A DNA stretch of 64,000 bases, taken from positions 1,674,001 to 1,738,000 of the forward strand of contig NZ_CP015839.1 of assembly GCF_001651805.1 (NCBI RefSeq), in the 5' to 3' direction. Under the pieces are notes generated by a model. The model saw nothing but the letters and a program-made list of their open reading frames with translations, made no database searches and was not told the origin of the DNA. Every line of letters begins with the position of its first letter. The first letter of the stretch is position 1. A program made the translations under genes and the position numbers. Below are positions 10,230-20,480 of the stretch, piece after piece. The DNA is from Marinobacterium aestuarii. Lineage in GTDB: Bacteria; Pseudomonadota; Gammaproteobacteria; Pseudomonadales; Balneatricaceae.

Positions 10230-11441
10230 ATGTCCATCGAAATCAAAGCCCCGACTTTTCCGGAATCCGTCGCAGACGGCACAGTAACGACCTGGCACAA
10301 GCAGCCTGGCGAAGCCTGTGCGGCCGATGAGCTGATTGTCGATATCGAAACCGACAAGGTTGTACTGGAAGTGGTTGCACCGGCTGACGGTGTCATCAAG
10401 GCAATCCTCAAGGGTGAAGGCGAAACCGTCCTCAGCGATGAAGTGATTGCTCAGTTTGAAGCCGGCGCTGCCGGTACCAGCGCTGATGCAGCACCTGCTG
10501 CTGACGCCGCCGCAGGCGACGCCGACAAGGTTGGCCCGGCTGCACGCAAGCTGATCGACGAAAACAACCTGAATGCCAGCCAGATTGCCGGAACGGGCAA
10601 AGGCGGCGGCATCACCAAGGAAGATGTACAGAACTTCATCAAGTCCGGTGCCAAGGCGCCCGCGGCGGCGGCTCCTGCAGCGCCTCAGGCGGCCAAGGCT
10701 GCACCTGCACCTGTCGCCGTCAGCGTTGCTGCCGGTGAGCGGGTTGAGAAGCGCGTACCCATGACGCGTCTGCGTGCCACCATCGCCAAGCGCCTGGTGG
10801 AAGCACAGCAGAGCGCGGCCATGCTGACGACCTACAACGAAGTCAACATGAAGCCGGTGATGGAGCTGCGCAAGCAGTACAAGGATCTGTTCGAAAAAGT
10901 ACACGGCGGCACGCGCCTGGGCTTCATGTCCTTCTTCGTCAAGGCGGCTACCGAAGCGCTGAAACGCTTCCCGGCGGTCAATGCCTCCATCGACGGCAAT
11001 GACATGGTCTACCACGGTTACCAGGATATCGGCGTCGCCGTGTCCACCGAGCGTGGTCTGATGGTGCCTGTATTGCGTGATACCGACAGCATGAGCCTGG
11101 CCGACGTCGAGTCCACCATTGCTGATTTCGGCAAGCGCGGCCGTGACGGCAAACTGGGTCTGAACGACATGCAGGGCGGCACCTTCACCATCACCAACGG
11201 TGGTGTCTTCGGATCCCTTATGTCCACCCCGATCCTGAACCCGCCGCAGACTGCGATCCTCGGCATGCACAAGATCCAGGAACGCCCGATGGCGGTCAAC
11301 GGTCAGGTTGTTATCCTGCCGATGATGTATCTGGCGCTGTCATATGATCACCGTATGATCGATGGCAAAGAGGCTGTCCAGTTCCTGGTCACTCTCAAGG
11401 ATCTGCTGGAAGACCCGGCCCGCATGCTGCTGGACGTTTAA
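10230..11441 (+). CDS. sucB: Dihydrolipoyllysine succinyltransferase (2-oxoglutarate dehydrogenase E2)
   Basis: Forms the core of the complex and transfers succinyl groups from lipoate to CoA. I start at the ATG after AAGGAAACAAC, giving 403 residues and the family N-terminus [19 protein letters not shown]. One lipoyl domain comes first, with the lipoylated lysine at about residue 43 in [11 protein letters not shown]. An Ala/Pro-rich linker follows, then the E1/E3-binding domain ([21 protein letters not shown]), a second Ala/Pro linker and the acyltransferase domain. The catalytic motif [15 protein letters not shown] is near the C-terminus. It lies between sucA and lpd as expected. Confidence 0.98.
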   Translation: MSIEIKAPTFPESVADGTVTTWHKQPGEACAADELIVDIETDKVVLEVVAPADGVIKAILKGEGETVLSDEVIAQFEAGAAGTSADAAPAADAAAGDADKVGPAARKLIDENNLNASQIAGTGKGGGITKEDVQNFIKSGAKAPAAAAPAAPQAAKAAPAPVAVSVAAGERVEKRVPMTRLRATIAKRLVEAQQSAAMLTTYNEVNMKPVMELRKQYKDLFEKVHGGTRLGFMSFFVKAATEALKRFPAVNASIDGNDMVYHGYQDIGVAVSTERGLMVPVLRDTDSMSLADVESTIADFGKRGRDGKLGLNDMQGGTFTITNGGVFGSLMSTPILNPPQTAILGMHKIQERPMAVNGQVVILPMMYLALSYDHRMIDGKEAVQFLVTLKDLLEDPARMLLDV

Positions 11442-11476
11442 GCAGCCTACCGTACTTCTAGAGCATTTAAGGATAG

Positions 11477-12922
<1,446 letters not shown>

Positions 12923-12941
12923 GCCGGTAAAACGGGCTTAT

Positions 12942-12969
12942 GAATGGCCGGATACAAATCCGGCCATTC
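12942..12969. other. Hairpin between lpdA and sucC
   Basis: Perfect 12-bp inverted repeat (arm GAATGGCCGGAT) with loop ACAA and no T-tract. It could be an mRNA processing or stabilising structure that sets sucCD expression apart from sucAB-lpd, or a weak terminator. A second promoter in the remaining 96 bp is possible but not clear. Confidence 0.5.
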
Positions 12970-13065
12970 CTATTAGACGCTTGTCGTATAAACGAGTGAG
13001 CACGAATACTGTATGCTCGCCTGGCGGGCTTAGTATTCATAATTGACCAGACAACGGACAAGAGC

Positions 13066-14232
13066 ATGAACCTTCACGAGTACCAAGGTAAACAGCTGTT
13101 TGCCACCTATGGTCTGCCGGTTTCCAAGGGATACGCGGTAGATACTCCGGAAGACGCAGCGGCTGCGGCGAAGAAAATTGGCGGCAGCCAGTGGGTTGTC
13201 AAGGCGCAGGTACATGCCGGTGGCCGAGGCAAGGCCGGTGGCGTCAAGCTGATCACTTCTCCGGAAGAAGCTAGCGCATTCGCTGAAAAATGGCTGGGCA
13301 AAAACCTGGTGACCTACCAGACAGATGCCAACGGTCAGCCGGTTTCCAAGATTCTGGTTGAAACCTGCACCGATATCGCTCAGGAACTGTACCTGGGTGC
13401 GGTGGTAGACCGTTCTTCACGTCGTATCGTGTTCATGGCCTCCACCGAAGGTGGTGTCGAGATCGAGAAAGTTGCAGAAGAGACTCCGGAAAAGATTCTC
13501 AAGGCAACCATCGACCCAATGACCGGTGCGCAGCCCTACCAGGGCCGCGACCTGGCATTCAAACTGGGCCTCAAGGGCGACCAGATCAAGCAGTTCGTAA
13601 GCATCTTTATGGGTCTTGCGAAAATGTTTGAAGAAAAGGACCTGGCGCTGCTGGAAATCAACCCGCTGGTCATCACCGATGCCGGTAACCTGCACTGCCT
13701 GGACGCCAAAATCGTTCTGGACGGCAATGCACTCTACCGTCACAAGGATCTGCAGGAAATGCACGATCCGTCCCAGGATGATGCCCGTGAAGCCCGTGCG
13801 GCCGAGTGGGACCTGAACTACGTGGCACTGGATGGCAACATCGGCTGCATGGTTAACGGCGCAGGCCTGGCCATGGGCACCATGGACATCGTCAAGCTGC
13901 ATGGCGGCAAGCCGGCCAACTTCCTTGACGTTGGCGGCGGTGCCACCAAGGAACGTGTTACCGAAGCGTTCAAGATCATCCTGTCCGACGACAATGTTAA
14001 AGCGGTATTCGTCAACATCTTTGGCGGCATCGTGCGTTGTGACCTGATTGCCGACGGTATCATCGGTGCGGTTAAGGAAGTGGGCGTGAACGTGCCCGTC
14101 GTTGTTCGTCTTGAAGGCAACAATGCGGAACTCGGTGCACAGCGTCTGGCTGAATCCGGACTGGATATCATTGCAGCAACCAGCCTGACCGACGGTGCTC
14201 AGCAGGCGGTTAAAGCAGCGGAGGGTAAATAA
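13066..14232 (+). CDS. sucC: Succinate-CoA ligase, beta subunit
   Basis: Nucleotide-binding ATP-grasp subunit of succinyl-CoA synthetase, which makes ATP or GTP from succinyl-CoA. The 388-residue length is the family norm. The N-terminus [19 protein letters not shown] is diagnostic. The ATP-grasp region includes [19 protein letters not shown] and metal-binding LLEINPLVI. The C-terminal domain has [21 protein letters not shown] and [15 protein letters not shown]. Its TAA overlaps the sucD ATG by one base, so translation of the two subunits is coupled. Confidence 0.98.
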   Translation: MNLHEYQGKQLFATYGLPVSKGYAVDTPEDAAAAAKKIGGSQWVVKAQVHAGGRGKAGGVKLITSPEEASAFAEKWLGKNLVTYQTDANGQPVSKILVETCTDIAQELYLGAVVDRSSRRIVFMASTEGGVEIEKVAEETPEKILKATIDPMTGAQPYQGRDLAFKLGLKGDQIKQFVSIFMGLAKMFEEKDLALLEINPLVITDAGNLHCLDAKIVLDGNALYRHKDLQEMHDPSQDDAREARAAEWDLNYVALDGNIGCMVNGAGLAMGTMDIVKLHGGKPANFLDVGGGATKERVTEAFKIILSDDNVKAVFVNIFGGIVRCDLIADGIIGAVKEVGVNVPVVVRLEGNNAELGAQRLAESGLDIIAATSLTDGAQQAVKAAEGK

Positions 14233-15113
14233 TGTCGATTTTGATCAACAAGGACACCAAGGTCATCTGCCAGGGTTTCACCGGTGGCCAGGGTACCTTC
14301 CACTCCGAACAGGCGATTGCATACGGCACCCAAATGGTCGGTGGTGTTACACCGGGCAAGGGCGGTACCGAGCACCTGGGCCTGCCGGTGTTCAACACCG
14401 TACAGGAAGCCGTTGACGCGACTGGCGCTGATGCCTCCGTGATCTACGTGCCGGCTGCATTCTGCAAGGATTCCATCCTTGAAGCCGCCAATTCAGGCAT
14501 CAAGCTGATCGTCTGCATCACCGAGCACATCCCGGTGATCGACATGCTGCAGTGCAAGGCCAAGTGTGACGAGCTGGGCGTACGCCTGGTGGGCCCTAAC
14601 TGCCCGGGCGTTATTACCCCGGGCGAATGCAAGATCGGCATCATGCCCGGTCACATTCACCTGCCGGGCAAGGTCGGTATAGTGTCGCGTTCAGGCACCC
14701 TGACCTACGAAGCGGTCAAGCAGACCACAGATGCGGGCTTTGGCCAGTCTACCTGTGTCGGCATTGGTGGCGACCCGATCCCGGGTTCCAACTTCATCGA
14801 CATCCTGGAGATGTTCGAGAAGGATCCGCAGACTGAAGCCATCGTCATGATCGGTGAAATCGGCGGTTCCGCTGAAGAAGAAGCCGCAGCCTACATCAAG
14901 GCCAACGTGACCAAGCCGGTTGTGTCCTACATCGCAGGTGTTACAGCTCCGGCTGGCAAGCGCATGGGTCACGCCGGTGCGATCATCTCCGGTGGCAAGG
15001 GTACTGCGGATGAGAAATTCGCCGCCCTGGAAGACGCTGGCGTCAAGACTGTTCGCTCCCTGGCCGATATCGGCAAGGCGCTTGCCGAACTGACTGGCTG
15101 GGAAATGAAGTAA
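14232..15113 (+). CDS. sucD: Succinate-CoA ligase, alpha subunit
   Basis: CoA-binding and phosphohistidine subunit of succinyl-CoA synthetase. The 293-residue protein starts [20 protein letters not shown] with the CoA-binding loop. The middle segment [20 protein letters not shown] is the conserved family motif. The phosphorylated histidine is in [20 protein letters not shown] near residue 245. Expression follows sucC through a one-base overlap, and a strong terminator begins 25 bp after the stop, closing the TCA cluster. Confidence 0.98.
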   Translation: MSILINKDTKVICQGFTGGQGTFHSEQAIAYGTQMVGGVTPGKGGTEHLGLPVFNTVQEAVDATGADASVIYVPAAFCKDSILEAANSGIKLIVCITEHIPVIDMLQCKAKCDELGVRLVGPNCPGVITPGECKIGIMPGHIHLPGKVGIVSRSGTLTYEAVKQTTDAGFGQSTCVGIGGDPIPGSNFIDILEMFEKDPQTEAIVMIGEIGGSAEEEAAAYIKANVTKPVVSYIAGVTAPAGKRMGHAGAIISGGKGTADEKFAALEDAGVKTVRSLADIGKALAELTGWEMK

Positions 15114-15137
15114 AAATCGCCTGATTTCAGACGATTA

Positions 15138-15165
15138 AAAAAGGCAGCTTCGGCTGCCTTTTTTT
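15138..15165 (+). terminator. Intrinsic terminator after sucD
   Basis: AAAAAGGCAGC, a TTCG loop, then GCTGCC followed by seven T residues. The flanking A and T runs extend the stem, so it can work on either strand. Confidence 0.92.
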
Positions 15166-15304
15166 GTGCCTGCTTGCTGAAGACGGAGTAATTGACGGCA
15201 AGAAAACTGAGCCAGGCAGGCGGGCCTCGGTTGCTTCAGCTGAACAAGATTGAACGGCTGGGGTCCAGAGTTCGTATACTCAGACCAAAGTGCCTGGAGG
15301 ACTG

Positions 15305-15883
15305 ATGGATATATTGCCGCTGTTTCCGCTGCCGGTCGTGTTGTACCCCGGCTCACGCCTGCCGTTGCAGATCTTTGAGCCGCGCTATTTAACGATGGTC
15401 TCCGAATCCTTTCGCCGTCAGAGCGGGTTTGTCATTGTCCAGACCCGCAGCGATCAGGCGGTCGCACGGGGCCAGGCGCCATTCCATGCTGTGGGGGTCT
15501 ATGGCGAGATCATCGACTGGGATCAGTTGCCCAATGAGCGTCTGGGTATCCTGGTGCAGGGCTTGCGGCGGGTGCGCATCGGGCCTGTGCAGGCGCAACC
15601 GGACAACCTGTTGCTGGGAGAATGTGACCGGCTGGCGGTTGAGCCCGCCGCGCCGGTGCCGCCGGAGTATGCAGGCCTGCAGCAGTTATTGTGTCAGATG
15701 CTGAAGCATCCGACCTTTGCACCCCAGGCCGCGGACACCGACACCGGGGATGCGGTGACACTGGGCTATCGTCTGGCCGACTGGCTGCCGTTTTCGGCCG
15801 AGGACAAGCAGGAGCTGCTGGCCTGCGATGGCCCGGCGGCCAGGCTTAAGCTGATTCATGACGCCATCGATTGGGATCGTTAG
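15305..15883 (+). CDS. Lon-like substrate-binding (LON/PUA) domain protein
   Basis: The 192-residue protein consists almost entirely of the domain found at the N-terminus of Lon protease. It begins MDILPLFPLPVVLYPGSRLPLQIFEPRYLTM, with the conserved PLFPL and LQIFEPRY patterns. There is no ATPase or protease domain, so it is a stand-alone adapter-like protein of unknown role. The ATG at 15305 is preceded by GGAGGA at good spacing; an in-frame upstream ATG at 15290 has none. The TAG stop codon is the first three bases of a MITE-like repeat (15881-15984), so the original C-terminus may have been altered by that insertion. Confidence 0.85.
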   Translation: MDILPLFPLPVVLYPGSRLPLQIFEPRYLTMVSESFRRQSGFVIVQTRSDQAVARGQAPFHAVGVYGEIIDWDQLPNERLGILVQGLRRVRIGPVQAQPDNLLLGECDRLAVEPAAPVPPEYAGLQQLLCQMLKHPTFAPQAADTDTGDAVTLGYRLADWLPFSAEDKQELLACDGPAARLKLIHDAIDWDR

Positions 15884-15984
15884 AGCATTTTCATCTTACC
15901 CCGATCCATATCCGGCTGCCTCTAAGTAAGGAAACACTCAAAACAACCTTGATCGACAGATAAGTGTTTCGTGAAAATGCTCTA
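15881..15984. repeat. MITE-like repeat, copy 1
   Basis: A 104-bp element bounded by imperfect terminal inverted repeats, TAGAGCATTTTCA at the left and TGAAAATGCTCTA at the right. It is closely similar over its whole length to 16182-16288 in the same orientation, including CTTACC, CGA..TATCCGGC.GCCTC, AAGTAAGGA, CACTCAAA and TAAGTGTTTC. No coding capacity. Its first three bases form the stop codon of the LON-domain gene. Confidence 0.8.
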
Positions 15985-16089
15985 ACCACCTGGCTCGTTA
16001 ACAATAAAAGGGGGTCTTTCGCAGGGATCCGCAATACAGCCAACAACGGTAGCTTTTTGATAATCCCTGTTACGACCTCCTGGTCGTGT

Positions 16090-16117
16090 TACTTTCTTTG
16101 CACGAACAAAGAAAGTA
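16090..16117. repeat. Dispersed ACTTTCTTTG-type hairpin
   Basis: Perfect 11-bp inverted repeat TACTTTCTTTG / CAAAGAAAGTA with a 6-base loop. Hairpins of this kind occur as dispersed intergenic repeats in many proteobacterial genomes; I recognise the type from memory only. It lies in the 197 bp between the two MITE-like copies, which otherwise holds no gene. Confidence 0.6.
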
Positions 16118-16181
16118 TGTCGCCGACAGGCGAAATACGGGCTCGAAAAAATCAGCGGAGCTTCCGCCTGCAAGCGCGATC

Positions 16182-16288
16182 TAGAGCACTTTCATCTTAC
16201 CTCGACCTTATCCGGCCGCCTCGAAGTAAGGAGGCACTCAAACAAAACAACCTCGATCGACAGCTAAGTGTTTCATGAAAATGCTCTA
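16182..16288. repeat. MITE-like repeat, copy 2
   Basis: A 107-bp second copy of the 15881 element, same orientation, with ends TAGAGCA(C)TTTCAT and ATGAAAATGCTCTA. It differs by scattered substitutions and a 4-base insertion near CAAAACAA. Its right-end CTA gives the TAG stop of the minus-strand permease gene. Confidence 0.8.
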
Positions 16289-17686
16289 GCTGAACAGGGC
16301 TTCGTAGCCAAAGAGCACCAGGCAGCAGAGGCCGTAAAGCCCCAGCCCAAAGCGCCAGTTCCAGCCAAAAAACCGAAAGGCGTTGATGCCAAAGCGACCC
16401 TGCATGGCCAGGTGAGTACCGGAGCAGGGTGATACGACGACGCCCAGGGACCAGCTCATCAGGATACTGAGGCCCAGCAGGTTGGGGTCTGTTACAACGG
16501 GCATCAGCATGCCCGCGAGACTGCTGACGGTAATCACCGGATGTATGCCGAAAATGGCTGCCAGCGCGCTGAGGCCGACCAGGCCTGCGGCCTCTGCCGC
16601 CCCGAAGTGCTGCAGCGACAGCTCTATGCCGCTGTAATGCACCAGCGCCGAGATGCCGGCCATGAGTACACCCGCTGCCAGGAACAGCAGCAACTCGCCA
16701 TGCATGCCGGGCACTGCCTGTTCGATATGCTGGCGATAGCGCCGGGCACCTTGGTGGCGGCTCTGGTACAGCAAGAGCAGCAGCGGCAGGGACAGGCCGC
16801 AGATCGTAATCAGGCTTAAAATGCCCAGCCAGGGCAGCAACTGGTGCCCGGCCATCACCAGCAATACCAGTACCAGCGGGATGCGCAGCGCCTCGGGCTG
16901 AATGGGATAACCGGCAAAGTCGGGGCTCTCCTTGCGTCTTGCCAGGCAGTAACCGGCCAGCAGCAGGGCGGGCAGGGCAACGCTCAGGCCGCCAAGGCTC
17001 ATGGGCAGCAGGCTGGACCCCGGTGCCAGGGTGAGGGCTATGCCCATGGCGACAAAAAAGGGTGACCAGAGGGCGGCGAGGCTAAAGCCGCGGGACAGTG
17101 CTATCGCCTGGAGGGGTTGCAGCGGGTGTGCGCTGTGTAGCCGGTCGCCGATGATGGTGAGGGCGGAAAAATTGATCGCTGCACCGAACAGGTGCGTCCC
17201 CAGTAGCGTCTTCCACAGCGCCGCCCGGCCACGGGGCAGGCTGACAGGGTTTGTTGAGTCGGTATGACCGGTGTTGCCTGTTGAATTGCCTGCGGCAGCA
17301 GGAACGGCAACCAGACGCAAAAAGCCTACCGCAACCAGCATGGCGATCAGTACCTGGCTGTTGGCCAGCGCCTGGGCGCCGTAGATAAGCAGTTCGCCCT
17401 GATAGGCCGCCTGCAGCAAACCGGCAGCGCCGACGCTTAACATCAGCAGCACCTGGATTCGCTGCAGCCCGCCGAGGCGGCGGAACAGCAACAGGCCGGC
17501 GGCCCAGGCCAGAGCGCCCGGAACCTGGGGCGGTACAAGTCCGCTGAGAGCGCCTGCAATAGAGCTCAGTGCGGCGGCGAACAGTAGCCAGCCTGTTAAT
17601 GCACCGCGCTGAATACCGGTTTTGGGTTGGCGGGCATGGGGTTCAGTCGCGCTCCGGGAGCTGGCCTGTGTGGCAGGTTCAGTCAC
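16286..17686 (-). CDS. Multi-spanning membrane protein, putative permease
   Basis: A 466-residue integral membrane protein with about 11-12 hydrophobic helices and a polar N-terminal tail of about 25 residues. Two related halves seem present: one with GTHLFGAAINFSALTIIGDRL and LWSPFFVAMG, the other with FGIHPVITVSSLAGMLMP and SWSLGVVVSPCSGTHLAM. Such paired re-entrant-like loops recall the ion transporter superfamily, but I do not recognise the exact family and the substrate is unknown. The start overlaps the end of the truncated haemoglobin gene by 8 bp, so the two are probably translated together. The stop codon lies in the end of a MITE-like repeat, suggesting the natural C-terminus may have been replaced. 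Confidence 0.7.
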   Translation of the reverse strand: MTEPATQASSRSATEPHARQPKTGIQRGALTGWLLFAAALSSIAGALSGLVPPQVPGALAWAAGLLLFRRLGGLQRIQVLLMLSVGAAGLLQAAYQGELLIYGAQALANSQVLIAMLVAVGFLRLVAVPAAAGNSTGNTGHTDSTNPVSLPRGRAALWKTLLGTHLFGAAINFSALTIIGDRLHSAHPLQPLQAIALSRGFSLAALWSPFFVAMGIALTLAPGSSLLPMSLGGLSVALPALLLAGYCLARRKESPDFAGYPIQPEALRIPLVLVLLVMAGHQLLPWLGILSLITICGLSLPLLLLLYQSRHQGARRYRQHIEQAVPGMHGELLLFLAAGVLMAGISALVHYSGIELSLQHFGAAEAAGLVGLSALAAIFGIHPVITVSSLAGMLMPVVTDPNLLGLSILMSWSLGVVVSPCSGTHLAMQGRFGINAFRFFGWNWRFGLGLYGLCCLVLFGYEALFS

Positions 17687-18095
17687 GGGTGCGGCAGCGT
17701 TCGGCCGGTACGCTCAGCGCCTGCAGCAGGTACTGCTTGAAGCCCTCGGGCCAGGGTTGCTGTTGCAGCGCTTTTTGCATGCACAGCAACCAGGCATCGC
17801 GCCTCAGGCTGCCGATGCGCAGCTGGGCATGGGCGGCGGGAATGCTGATAGGCCCGTATTTTTCGCGGTAGAGCTTGGGGCCGCCGAGCCAGCCGCTGAG
17901 AAAGCAGCTCAGCTTGTCTCGTGATTCGCTCAGGTCCTGGCGGTGCATGGCGCGGATGTCGGCGGCGTCTGCCAGGCTATCCATCTGGTCGTAAAAGGCA
18001 TCAACCAGGCGGCGAATGCCGTCAATGCCGCCGGCGGCCTGGTAGGAGGTGTCGCCGTCACCGTATTGTGGTCGGCCGGGTTCGGAAATCTGCAT
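17679..18095 (-). CDS. Group II truncated haemoglobin
   Basis: A small haem protein of 138 residues in the trHbO class. The segment FYDQMDSLADAADIRAMH matches the B-E region of the fold. SCFLSGWLGGPKLYREKYGPI is the conserved E-F loop. PAAHAQLRIGSLRRDAWLLCM holds the proximal F8 histidine followed by the tryptophan at G8 that marks group II globins. Likely roles are oxygen or NO handling or redox sensing; none is proven by the sequence. It overlaps the downstream membrane protein by 8 bp. A DUF3301 gene lies 96 bp upstream on the same strand. Confidence 0.88.
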   Translation of the reverse strand: MQISEPGRPQYGDGDTSYQAAGGIDGIRRLVDAFYDQMDSLADAADIRAMHRQDLSESRDKLSCFLSGWLGGPKLYREKYGPISIPAAHAQLRIGSLRRDAWLLCMQKALQQQPWPEGFKQYLLQALSVPAERCRTRD

Positions 18096-18191
18096 GCTGT
18101 GGTTGCCCGTCTGACAGGGGTAGTGAAAGCGTCGTGTGACACAGGCCGTGCCTGCGGCTTGTCGTATTGTACGGCGGCGGGCAGCAGCGAA

Positions 18192-18509
18192 TCAAAACCG
18201 GTGTGCGTCCAGCTCGATGGACTCTATCTGCTGTCCCAGGGTGACCACGCGGCCGCGGTAGCGGTTCTCGCCCGTGGCGGTGAATTCGAACTGATAACTG
18301 CGCCAGAAACGCAGACTGCCGCGCAGGTCGCGCTTGAGCCAGATGGCCCGCAGGCCCACGCTGTCATCAAGCAGCTGCACATCCAGCTCTTCACAGCGCT
18401 TGCGGGTCGCACGCAGCGCGGTTTCCCGCACCTTCTGCCCCTGCCACCAGTGCAGGCAGACAAAGCTGACGAGGCTGAGCCAGAACAGGTCCTGTAGCTC
18501 GATATTCAT
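18192..18509 (-). CDS. DUF3301 membrane-anchored protein
   Basis: A 105-residue protein beginning MNIELQDLFWLSLVSFVCLHWWQGQKVRE: one N-terminal hydrophobic helix, then a soluble, beta-rich domain (LDVQLLDDSVGLRAIWLKRDLRGSLRFWR, FEFTATGENRYRGRV). This architecture matches the DUF3301 family of gammaproteobacteria. Function unknown; probably inner-membrane attached with the C-terminal domain in the cytoplasm, by analogy only. It may be the first gene of a minus-strand unit with the globin and the permease. Confidence 0.82.
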   Translation of the reverse strand: MNIELQDLFWLSLVSFVCLHWWQGQKVRETALRATRKRCEELDVQLLDDSVGLRAIWLKRDLRGSLRFWRSYQFEFTATGENRYRGRVVTLGQQIESIELDAHRF

Positions 18510-18688
18510 AGGGCATTATCCATTGGCAGGTTTACGCGAGTACGCGCTTCAGGGTGCTGATAATAGTTGATAGAAATGCTAGGGTATAGGGGCCGCGGCG
18601 GCACCGCGGACCTGCAGACTCTTCTGCCGAAGGCGACAGAGCGTCCCGACAGAAACTGCTGAGTTACTCCCAGTCCCTGAAAGCTGCA

Positions 18689-20173
18689 ATGAGACCCACC
18701 ATGAGCGTGCTGCGAACCCTGGAAAACCTTAATTTTGACAACAGTTTTGCACGGCTGCCGGAGCGATTCTACCAGATCACCGAGCCGCAGCCGCTTCAGG
18801 GCGCGCACCTGATCAGTTTCAATACCGAAGTGGCGACCCTGCTGGACCTTGATCCCTGCCAGGTCACGCCCGAGGCGCTGGCGAATTACTTTGGCGGTCA
18901 CGCGCCTTTGCCGGGCTCGGAATCCCTGGCCATGAAGTACACCGGGCACCAGTTTGGCGTCTATAACCCGGATCTGGGTGATGGTCGCGGTCTGCTGCTG
19001 GGCGAAGTGCTCAACCAGGCCGGTGAGCGCTGGGATCTGCACCTCAAGGGCGCCGGCAAGACGGCCTTTTCCCGCTTTGGCGACGGGCGCGCGGTCCTGC
19101 GTTCCAGCGTGCGGGAGTATCTGGCGGGGGAGGCCATGCAGGGGCTGAATATTCCTACCACCCGGGCGCTCTGCCTGATTGGCAGTGAAGACTATACGCG
19201 GCGTGAAGGTATGGAGCCCTGCGCCATGCTGTTGCGCGTGTCGCGCTGTCATATCCGCTTCGGTCACTTCGAATACTTTTACTACCACCGCCTGCACGAT
19301 GAACTCAAGCAGCTGGCCGATTACTGCATCGAGCGTTACTTTCCCCATCTGGCCGCGGATGAGAACCCCTATCAGTCGATGTTTGCCGAAGTGGTGCAAA
19401 GTACAGCCGAGCTGGTGTCGCGTTGGCAGGCCTACGGTTTTGTGCACGGTGTTCTGAACACCGACAACATGTCGCTGCTGAGCGAGACCTTCGATTACGG
19501 CCCTTACAGTTTCCTGGATGGCTACCAGAACGACTATGTCAGTAACCAGAATGATCATCAGAAACGCTATGCCTTCAAGGCTCAGCCCGGTGTGGTGCTG
19601 TGGAATCTGGCCTGCCTGGGTCAGGCCTTGCTGCCACTGGTGGAGCGGGCGGATCTGGAGGCGCAGCTCGAGCGCTTTGGCGGCCTCTATGAGGCGGCGG
19701 AGCTGGCACGCTACCGCGAGCGCCTGGGGCTTGTGGCGCAGGATGTTGGCGACGCCGCGCTGGTGTCGTCGCTCAAGGCCCTGATGGCGGAGCAGCGTAT
19801 CGACATGACCCGCTTTTTCCGCAGCCTGAGCCGGTTTGATGGCTCCGATGAGGCGCTGGGCGCGGTGCTGGCACTCTGGCCGGATCCGTCCAGGGTCACT
19901 GACTGGCTGTTGCAGTACCAGGCCCGGCTGGATCTGGAGGCCGGGACGAGCAGCGATCGCCAGGCTTGCATGCTGGCGGTGAATCCCAAATACATACTGC
20001 GCAACTATATGGCTGAAGAGGCGATTCGGGGGGCGCACCAGGGCGACTTCACCCTGGTTAACGACCTTATGACCCTGTTGCGCACCCCCTGTGCCGAGCA
20101 GCCCGAGTTTGAGCGCTTTGCCGGCGAGCCGCCGGACTGGGCCGGCGCTATCTGCCTGACCTGTTCCTCCTGA
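18689..20173 (+). CDS. selO: Protein adenylyltransferase SelO (YdiU family)
   Basis: Pseudokinase-fold enzyme that transfers AMP from ATP to Ser/Thr/Tyr residues of target proteins, linked to redox stress in E. coli. The 494-residue protein has the family segments MKYTGHQFGVYNPDLGDGR, LKGAGKTAFSRFGDGRAVL (nucleotide-binding lysine) and VHGVLNTDNMSLLSETFDYG (metal-binding loop). It ends in LTCSS, matching the conserved C-terminal Cys-Ser-Ser that replaces the Cys-x-x-Sec motif of eukaryotic SelO. A second ATG at 18701 (MSVLRTLENLNFDN) is an equally plausible start. The gene is divergent from the DUF3301 gene. Confidence 0.93.
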   Translation: MRPTMSVLRTLENLNFDNSFARLPERFYQITEPQPLQGAHLISFNTEVATLLDLDPCQVTPEALANYFGGHAPLPGSESLAMKYTGHQFGVYNPDLGDGRGLLLGEVLNQAGERWDLHLKGAGKTAFSRFGDGRAVLRSSVREYLAGEAMQGLNIPTTRALCLIGSEDYTRREGMEPCAMLLRVSRCHIRFGHFEYFYYHRLHDELKQLADYCIERYFPHLAADENPYQSMFAEVVQSTAELVSRWQAYGFVHGVLNTDNMSLLSETFDYGPYSFLDGYQNDYVSNQNDHQKRYAFKAQPGVVLWNLACLGQALLPLVERADLEAQLERFGGLYEAAELARYRERLGLVAQDVGDAALVSSLKALMAEQRIDMTRFFRSLSRFDGSDEALGAVLALWPDPSRVTDWLLQYQARLDLEAGTSSDRQACMLAVNPKYILRNYMAEEAIRGAHQGDFTLVNDLMTLLRTPCAEQPEFERFAGEPPDWAGAICLTCSS

Positions 20174-20201
20174 TCCGCTTGTCCTGAAAAACTATTAACC
20201 T

Positions 20202-20399
20202 GGCGATGAAATAGGCCGTCCCGCCCTGTTTCATCATCGCCCTTGAAAATCAGGCGGAATTTGTGAAACTCCTGGATTTTCAAGGGTTCGCATTGGCCGT
20301 TGGCCAATGGCGGCGCACCCTGCGCCAGAGTATTAAACCGGCTCTGCAGACGTAAAATGCCACCGGTTTAATACTGCAGCCATTCCGGCCTCTGGCCGG
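20202..20399. repeat. Cluster of intergenic hairpins
   Basis: The 307-bp gap after selO is filled by successive inverted repeats: CCTTGAAAATC/GATTTTCAAGG (20240-20286), ATTGGCC/GGCCAAT (20292-20308), GGCGCA/TGCGCC (about 20312-20326), TATTAAACCGG/CCGGTTTAATA (20331-20373) and CCGGCC/GGCCGG (20385-20399). An imperfect one also lies at about 20202-20241. No gene or T-tract terminator is visible. Confidence 0.65.
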
Positions 20400-20480
20400 C
20401 TTGCGCTGTGCTGTTGCCCGGTGGAGGCGCGCACTGGCTTGATTTACAATGACGTGCTTTTTGAAATCGGGCGGATATTG

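Noticed and set aside
8238-11270. A 1010-codon open frame on the minus strand opposite sucA and sucB
   Set aside because: It lies entirely antisense to two intact, conserved genes; its sequence is rich in His, Gln and Arg with no domain. It reflects the strong codon bias of the sense genes.
11456-11467. TAGAGCATTT in the sucB-lpdA gap, identical to the start of the 15881 repeat
   Set aside because: Only about ten bases match and no second end follows; likely chance.
16001-16181. Possible small protein in the segment between the two MITE-like copies
   Set aside because: The frames run through the dispersed ACTTTCTTTG hairpin and into the repeats; translations of this type are common artefacts of that repeat.
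15881-16288. Reading the repeat pair as a CRISPR or integron-like array
   Set aside because: Only two units, over 100 bp each with inverted ends, and no spacer regularity, cas genes or integrase.
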